A program made the translations under genes and the position numbers. A stretch of DNA of 29,376 bases from JAAUTS01 sp038250235 (GTDB taxonomy: Bacteria; Verrucomicrobiota; Verrucomicrobiia; Methylacidiphilales; JAAUTS01), in assembly GCA_038250235.1 (NCBI GenBank), contig JBBSCO010000037.1, positions 1-29,376 on the forward strand. The letters run 5' to 3'. Position 1 is the first letter of the stretch. Every line of letters starts with the position of its first letter. This document shows, in pieces, positions 24,410 to 29,376 of this stretch. Under the pieces are notes generated by a model that made no database searches, had not been told where the DNA came from, and worked only from the letters and a program-made list of their open reading frames with translations.

Positions 24410-26179
24410 TCAATATACATCACGCTGGTAGCGTTTGGCTTTTTTCAGCTCATCGACATAGGCTTCGGCGGCTTCACGGGATTTTCCGCCCTCTTTTTCC
24501 ACCACGGCAATGAGAGCCTGATGCACGTCATGGGCCATGCGGGAGGCATCACCGCAGACATAAAAGTGGGCACCGTCCTGGAGCCAGGTGTAAAGCTCTT
24601 TTGAGCGTTCGCGAATACGGTCCTGGACGTAGATTTTTTCGGGCTGATCCCGGGAGAAGGCGACGTCGAGTTTTGTCAGCGCACCATCCTTGAGATGTTC
24701 CTGCCACTCCAATTGGTAGAGGAAGTCGTAGGTGTAGCGTTGGTCTCCGAAGATAAGCCAGGACTTGCCTTTCTGGTTTTGCGCGGCGCGATGTTCGACA
24801 AAGGCCCGGAAGGGAGCTACGCCGGTTCCGGGTCCGATCATGATGATGGGGGTGTCGGCTGAGCTGGGCAGGCGGAAGTTTTTGTTGCTGTGGGTATAGA
24901 CCGGCACCGTCTGCCCCTGCTTGACCAGATCCGCGAGATAGGTGGAGGCGACGCCTTTGCGGTTCAAACCGTGGGCGTTGTAACGGACGGATGCAACAGT
25001 CAGATGAACCTCGTCTGGATGGGCCAAAGGGCTGGATGCGATGGAGTAGAGACGCGGGGGCAGCTTCCGGAATAAGTCTGTTAAATCGGAAGAGTTGAGG
25101 CCTTTTTGGGCGAAATCATGGAGAGCATCCACAATCCAGCGGCCCCAAAGATAGTCCTTGAGCTTATCCTTCGCATCCTCGGCCAGCAAAGCGGCCAGCT
25201 CCTGACTTTGGGTGAGAGTCTGAAGTTTCGTCAGGATGGAACGGGAAAGTGCCGTGATTTCGAAATCTTCGCGCAGGGCATCTGCCAGGATTTTTTTGCC
25301 CTGATCTTTGACCTCGACTTCTTCGGTGCCGCTGAGTTTGGCGGCTTTCAGGATACCTTGCACCACATCGGGGGCATTGACCGGGATGACGGCAAGAGCA
25401 TCGCCGGGTTCATAGCTCAGTCCGGAACCTTCGAGGGAAAGTTCATAGTGCAAGGTCTCCTTCGCGGAGCCCTTGCCGTTGAGGAGGATTTTTTCGAGAA
25501 GTTCGGAGGGGAAAGGCTTTTTCCTTCCGTAGCCGACTTCCGCTGTTTCCGTAACAAAGGAGGTAACCGTTGCCGAGGCGGTAGCAGCAGGTTCAAACGA
25601 ACGGAGGGCGGAGTTGAGCCAGAGCTTGTGGGGGGTTTCGAACTCAAGATCACAATCCTGTCTGGGAAAGGTGCGTGTGGCTCCGAATTCTTCCAGGCGC
25701 GTGTCGACTTCTTTTCCGATCTGGCAAAACTTGGCGTAGGCTGTATCACCCAGGGCGCAAATGGAGTAACGAAGTTTGGGCAGGGCCAGCTTTTCCGTCA
25801 TCAGTTGTTTATGGAATGACACGGCGGTCTCGGGGGCATCTCCATCACCCCAGGTGCTGACAATGACGAGTAGATTTTCAACCTTGGTCAATTCAGAAGG
25901 CGTGATGTCGGCCATGTTTTTGACCGTGGCTTTAAAGCCTTTGTTTTTCGCCTCTTTGGCGGAGAGATCGGCCAGCTTTTCGCAATTCCCAGATTCCGAA
26001 CCGTAAAGAATCGTGAGTTTGGTCCCCGATGTTTGGGTAACCGCAGTATGGGCTGGAGCAGCAGAGTCCATGGAAAGGAATCCTGCCAGCCAGGCGCGTT
26101 GGACGGAAGTCAGCGTGCCGACGAGGACATCGAGATTTCGGCGTTGATCAGGTGAAAAAGGGGCGTGTTCTGGGAACAT
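24410..26179 (-). CDS. cysJ: sulfite reductase flavoprotein (alpha) subunit
   Basis: A 589-residue NADPH-dependent diflavin reductase passing electrons from NADPH via FAD and FMN to CysI. The flavodoxin (FMN) domain begins with LTILYGSESGN at 55-65. The FAD-binding RLYS is at 376-379, with GVASTYLADL after it. The NADPH-binding GPGTGVAPFR is at 449-458, followed by YVCGDASRM (540-548) and a C-terminal aromatic ending YQRDVY typical of the family. Length matches CysJ (about 600). Paired directly with cysI. Region upstream (26180 on) is AT-rich; no riboswitch that I can recognise. Confidence 0.94.
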   Translation of the reverse strand: MFPEHAPFSPDQRRNLDVLVGTLTSVQRAWLAGFLSMDSAAPAHTAVTQTSGTKLTILYGSESGNCEKLADLSAKEAKNKGFKATVKNMADITPSELTKVENLLVIVSTWGDGDAPETAVSFHKQLMTEKLALPKLRYSICALGDTAYAKFCQIGKEVDTRLEEFGATRTFPRQDCDLEFETPHKLWLNSALRSFEPAATASATVTSFVTETAEVGYGRKKPFPSELLEKILLNGKGSAKETLHYELSLEGSGLSYEPGDALAVIPVNAPDVVQGILKAAKLSGTEEVEVKDQGKKILADALREDFEITALSRSILTKLQTLTQSQELAALLAEDAKDKLKDYLWGRWIVDALHDFAQKGLNSSDLTDLFRKLPPRLYSIASSPLAHPDEVHLTVASVRYNAHGLNRKGVASTYLADLVKQGQTVPVYTHSNKNFRLPSSADTPIIMIGPGTGVAPFRAFVEHRAAQNQKGKSWLIFGDQRYTYDFLYQLEWQEHLKDGALTKLDVAFSRDQPEKIYVQDRIRERSKELYTWLQDGAHFYVCGDASRMAHDVHQALIAVVEKEGGKSREAAEAYVDELKKAKRYQRDVY

Positions 26180-27009
26180 GGAATTAGAATGGGCTGTTGA
26201 GTGGGTTTACTATGTTTATGGGTTGTCTGAAAGGATATTAACGTGGACTTGTTTCGACTATTTGCAAGTATACCCATAAAAACAATAAAGTCTATAGACA
26301 AAATAGGGTATTTGGTGCGAAATTAGCTCCGTGCATGTTTTCCCGAGAAATAAGTCGTTGGCATGCGGATAAAAAAATGCAGCAGCACTGCGTGTTCCCC
26401 GGGCCATCAACAGCCTGCTGACGGCTTACAAGGAAATGCGTGTAGTTTCAGGCCCTTTTATCCTGCTGCATGGAAAGGTACGCCCGACAATGTTTAGATG
26501 AATCAACGAAGCAATTCTGAAGTGCAGGCGGATTCTAAAAGGGGATTTCACCCCGGCTTAATTGTCTTCAATCTGCTTAGATAAATGATATCCTCTAAAG
26601 AATGATTCATTTTTTGATTCATCAAGGGCTTCCGCCGTATTATTTGTTTATGGACCTGGGAATCACCGGGGTGAGTTCTGGACTACTCATGTCGCAAAAA
26701 AAGGAGCGGCCCTCCGGTTTCAATACGATTGTGGGGAGGCTCCTTCTCCCTCCGAAAGGATCTACAACGTTTCAGCCACCATGCTTTTCCCTATCCATGC
26801 CGTAACTTCGGCATCGGCACCGGCAGTAAAAAAGGACTGAGCGAGACCTCGGATCGAAAACTGGAAACGGACTGTTTTTTTTAATTTCACGCTATCCACG
26901 TTTGTTATGGCGTTGTATTCACGGCTTCGAACCAGGCTTTCCTGAGCCGGGCTGACAGGCTAAAAACGATTTTTAAAGCGCATACAGGCACCACCTTTCA
27001 CTCTCCCCA
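26180..27009. other. 830-bp gene-poor region
   Basis: No convincing gene. From 26180 to 26330 it is AT-rich and should hold the cysJ promoter. A frame without an initiation codon (26373-26501, ending AAALRVPRAINSLLTAYKEM in part and LLHGKVRPTMF) could be a gene remnant. Small palindromes occur at GGGG-atttca-CCCC (26540-26553) and ATGCCG-taactt-CGGCAT (around 26797-26814). A hairpin with a T-run on the minus strand is listed separately. A 67-codon frame at 26602-26805 has no ribosome-binding site. Confidence 0.5.
26693..26745 (-). terminator. candidate intrinsic terminator, minus strand
   Basis: On the minus strand AAGGAGC (26745-26739) pairs with GCTCCTT (26707-26701). Inner CCC/GGG pairs extend the stem. 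It is followed by a run of T to about 26696. No minus-strand gene precedes it, so it may end an unannotated transcript or, on the plus strand, be a stem-loop in the CDF gene leader. Confidence 0.4.
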
Positions 27010-27912
27010 ATGGCTGAACCGAATCGATTGATCAAACTTGGCATCCTGACGATTGGGATCAACGTGGCCTTGATGCTGATCAAGATCGGTGTGGGCGTGT
27101 GGGGTAATTCCTATGCCTTGATTGCGGACGGGATTGAATCCGCCAGCGATATTATTTCCTCCCTTGTCACTTGGGCAGGATTTCATCTTTCGCTGCGGCC
27201 TCCCGACGAAAACCATCCTTATGGACATGGCAAAATTGAATCTCTGGCAGGGGTTTTCTCAGGTCTGTCCCTGTTGGCGGCTGCGGTATTCATCGCCTAC
27301 CAGGCCATACTGGAAATTCATACCCCGCATCATGCCCCGGCTTGGTTCACACTGCCTGTGCTCTTGGCGGTGGTGGCGGTCAAATGGCTTTTATCCAGGC
27401 GCGTTCTTGCCGCAGGGAATGATCTGGAAAGCAATGCCTTGAAAGGGGATGCCTGGCATCATTTGTCGGATGCGATCACCTCGGCAGCTGTGGCGATCGG
27501 CATCACCGTTGCCCTCATCGGAGGGAAGGGTTACGAAATGGCGGACGATTGGGCTGCATTGATCGCTTGCCTTGTCATTGCCGTAAATGGAGGAAACATT
27601 GTGAAACATTCCCTGCACGATGTGCTGGACGGAAATGTTTCGAAGGAAATTTACAACGGGGTGAGGTCGGGTGCTGAATCCATCATTGGGGTGCAGGCCA
27701 CGGAAAAGTGCCGGATCAGGAGGAGCGGGATCGGTTTGTTCATCGATCTACATGTTATGGTGGATCCTCTGATGACCGTGGAGGATTCCCACCGGATCGG
27801 TCATGAGGTCAAAGCATTCCTGATGAAACAAAACACCAGGATTCTGGATGTAATCATCCACATCGAGCCCACGCAGGACTCCGCCGTTGCTTCCGCTGTG
27901 AAGCCCTCGTAG
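27010..27912 (+). CDS. cation diffusion facilitator (CDF) transporter
   Basis: A 300-residue inner-membrane antiporter of divalent cations (Zn, Fe, Co, Cd or Mn type) with six membrane segments and a cytosolic C-terminal domain (about 205-290). The transport site is seen as E43 and D47 in DGIESASD, plus H150 and D154 in DAWHHLSDA. The HPYGHGKIE motif is at 69-77. E in place of the first Asp/His ligand is a subgroup variant; it does not allow me to name the metal. It stands alone, with a long leader upstream. Confidence 0.95.
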   Translation: MAEPNRLIKLGILTIGINVALMLIKIGVGVWGNSYALIADGIESASDIISSLVTWAGFHLSLRPPDENHPYGHGKIESLAGVFSGLSLLAAAVFIAYQAILEIHTPHHAPAWFTLPVLLAVVAVKWLLSRRVLAAGNDLESNALKGDAWHHLSDAITSAAVAIGITVALIGGKGYEMADDWAALIACLVIAVNGGNIVKHSLHDVLDGNVSKEIYNGVRSGAESIIGVQATEKCRIRRSGIGLFIDLHVMVDPLMTVEDSHRIGHEVKAFLMKQNTRILDVIIHIEPTQDSAVASAVKPS

Positions 27913-27969
27913 AACAGCCGGATTGGTGCGTTGAGTGGACTGTCCCAGATACTGTGCTAAAAGAGGAAC

Positions 27970-28608
27970 ATGTCCCGCTGGTTTAAGATTGCTCTGGCCA
28001 CAGTTGTCTTCGGACTTTCAGGGATCGTTCTTTGCTGTTTTGTATTAAGCCGACCTTGTTCCAGCGGGCAGGCCGTGTTCCGGCCGGGTGCCGACCTGCG
28101 CGAGCTCCAGTCCCTTGCCGATTTGGGTGAGGTCATTGACAGATGGAGGGATGTTCCTGTCAGGGCCAACGGTATTCACTATAACCAGAGCCATGGCCGC
28201 CACGTCGGCCCGGACGGCTATTATTACGGACGGCAATGGCAGTGCGTTGAATACGTTAAGCGGTTTTACTATGACAGTCTGGACCATGCCTTTCCTGATG
28301 GCATGGGTCATGCCAAGACCTTCTTTGATCCCGCGATCGCCCATGGGGCACTCAACCCAAAACGTGGACTTCTCCAGTTTACCAATGGAAGTGGCGAGTC
28401 CCCACGCCTCGACGACCTGTTGGTCTGGACTCAAGGAAACTACGGGCATGTCGCCATCGTCTCGAAAGTGGATGAGGGGTTCATGGAAGTAGTGCAACAG
28501 AATGTCAGGGAGGGCAGCCGCAAAAGGTTGAACCTGGGTGATGCCAAGGAAGGCTATCGAATCAGTGGCTGGGGAGATCCGGCGGGGTTCTTGCGGCGCT
28601 CCGAATAA
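27970..28608 (+). CDS. membrane-anchored CHAP-domain amidase/peptidase
   Basis: A 212-residue protein. An N-terminal membrane anchor or signal segment (about 5-26) is followed by a CHAP (NlpC/P60-like) domain from about residue 65. Catalytic Cys92 lies in GRQWQCVEYVKRFY, and His160 in NYGHVAIVSKV. The VQQN segment after it provides the usual third polar residue. CHAP enzymes cleave peptidoglycan stem peptides or, in glutathionylspermidine amidase, an amide bond. The short WQCVEYVKR form resembles the latter group. The sequence before the Cys (LVLC-C) is not a proper lipobox. Confidence 0.88.
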   Translation: MSRWFKIALATVVFGLSGIVLCCFVLSRPCSSGQAVFRPGADLRELQSLADLGEVIDRWRDVPVRANGIHYNQSHGRHVGPDGYYYGRQWQCVEYVKRFYYDSLDHAFPDGMGHAKTFFDPAIAHGALNPKRGLLQFTNGSGESPRLDDLLVWTQGNYGHVAIVSKVDEGFMEVVQQNVREGSRKRLNLGDAKEGYRISGWGDPAGFLRRSE

Positions 28609-28707
28609 TGATTGGCCCCAGGATGCTATATGAAACTTATCTCCTATTTCATCATGGAGAAGCTAACTTTTCCCAAGTGTCAGGATGTGTGGGGGTGTTT
28701 CGGATTG

Positions 28708-28729
28708 TCCGCCGTAGCTTTAGCGAAGG
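28708..28729. repeat. CCGCCGTAGCTTTAGCGAAGG-type interspersed repeat (degenerate)
   Basis: TCCGCCGTAGCTTTAGCGAA followed by GG. Related hairpin-forming sequences (CCGCC-gtagc..gcgaa-GGCGG) are familiar scattered repeats in bacterial and metagenomic contigs. Here the right arm is broken (GGGTT instead of GGCGG). Confidence 0.4.
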
Positions 28730-28761
28730 GTTATGAAACGCCGGTCTAATGGCCTTCGAAA

Positions 28762-29064
28762 TTATTGCCTCTCCGCATCCACCCGGGCTTTTGCGGCAAC
28801 AGCATCGGCTTCCGCCTTCTTTTTATCGGCATCGAGGCGGGCCTGGTCGGTTACCCGGTCAGCTTCAATGTTTGCCTTGTCGACCAGGGCGTTGATGTCT
28901 GTCTGAACCGTTGCATCTTTGGCCTGCACATTCACCGCTTCTTTGCGATCCTCAATCGTATTCAACGTGGACTGCTTTTGTTTGTCGATTTCGGCTTTTT
29001 CTTTGCTACAGGAAACGATCGTTAGAGAGCAAAGAACCAGGAGAGCAAATGGAGCGTATTTCAT
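28762..29064 (-). CDS. small predicted lipoprotein with Ala/Lys/Asp-rich helical tail
   Basis: A 100-residue protein starting MKYAPFALLVLCSLTIVSCS. The hydrophobic segment ends in a good lipobox (T-I-V-S-C, cleavage before Cys19), so it should be processed by LspA. The rest is charged and helical (KANIEADRVTDQARLDADKKKAEAD), probably a coiled coil anchored to an envelope membrane. The repeated D/E-A-D/A pattern recalls small periplasmic helical lipoproteins, but no family is assigned. GGGA lies a few nt upstream of ATG 29064. The frame is open further upstream, but the lipoprotein signal decides the start. Confidence 0.75.
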   Translation of the reverse strand: MKYAPFALLVLCSLTIVSCSKEKAEIDKQKQSTLNTIEDRKEAVNVQAKDATVQTDINALVDKANIEADRVTDQARLDADKKKAEADAVAAKARVDAERQ

Positions 29065-29376
29065 AGGAATCCCACTATTACCGCATATCGACAGACCTGC
29101 CATAGGGTGAAACCCTGCCCCGAAGCGTAGTCCCAGAAGGGAGTTGCAAACGGGATCAATTGTTGACTGCGGACAAAGCATGGTAAGGACATTAACTTGT
29201 ATAGTCGACGAGCAGAGGTCCAGACTTTGAAGGGTTGCCTCCATGGATGCACCTGCTGACGCTGTCATAACAACTTTTGCAGATCTCTTGAATCGGTCAG
29301 TAGTCTGTGTATGCCTTATAAGTAACTACAAAGACTGTCTCGATAGATCTGGGGGCTTATGAAGTTCTGGACTGGG
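29065..29376. other. right edge, no gene seen
   Basis: No recognisable gene, RNA or repeat. ATG 29359 (MKFWTG) could open a gene running off the window, but six codons are too few to judge. Confidence 0.4.

Noticed and set aside
26180..26330. Possible SAM-type riboswitch upstream of cysJ
   Set aside because: No conserved riboswitch core seen on the minus strand.
26602..26805. 67-codon plus-strand frame
   Set aside because: No ribosome-binding site, and it crosses the stem-loop with the A/T run; probably chance.
1..29376. CRISPR array, insertion sequence or prophage
   Set aside because: No regularly spaced direct repeats, transposase or phage genes were found.

Overview
The window looks like chromosomal DNA from a Gram-negative bacterium, most probably of the Verrucomicrobiota/Planctomycetota (PVC) group. 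Lipid A genes (lpxI, lpxB) and lspA imply an outer membrane and lipoproteins. The gene order lpxI - Gfo/Idh oxidoreductase - lpxB, the DUF3467 protein and the PqqD-M50-HlyD architecture fit that group. This placement is inferred from gene content; no rRNA is present.

Layout: 1-777 has no convincing gene but holds a 17-bp perfect inverted repeat. 778-7050 is the most unusual part. A periplasmic adaptor (plus strand) and a nucleotidyltransferase broken by an in-frame stop (plus strand) face a minus-strand operon. That operon encodes a DUF3467 protein, a GAF-like/HlyD fusion and a PqqD-like/M50 metalloprotease/HlyD fusion. Together these are three lipoyl/HlyD adaptors and a membrane metalloprotease with no recognisable ATPase, RND pump or substrate peptide, so this is the best candidate for a little-described export or peptide-processing system. 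7196-9370 is a tight plus-strand run: metallophosphoesterase, Sel1-repeat protein, DUF2062 membrane protein. It converges on the minus-strand nusA-infB-rbfA translation/transcription operon (9365-13139), which lacks rimP. 13312-16227 is the overlapping lipid A operon lpxI, Gfo/Idh oxidoreductase, lpxB. 16273-17181 is a polyprenyl diphosphate synthase (minus), divergent from an unrecognised exported protein (17229-18515).

The second half has a tRNA-His with encoded G-1 and CCA and a good promoter, a small coiled-coil protein, ileS, a 35-codon leader ORF coupled to lspA, and the assimilatory sulfite reductase pair cysJ-cysI (minus). An approximately 830-bp gene-poor stretch (26180-27009) follows, with a hairpin/T-run on the minus strand. 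The window ends with a CDF cation transporter, a CHAP-domain amidase and a small lipoprotein.

Several intergenic gaps carry short repeat-like motifs of the type scattered through genomes (CACAGAG-type, GACAGGCTCAGAATGAC-type and CCGCCGTAGC-type). They suggest this genome is seeded with small interspersed repeats.
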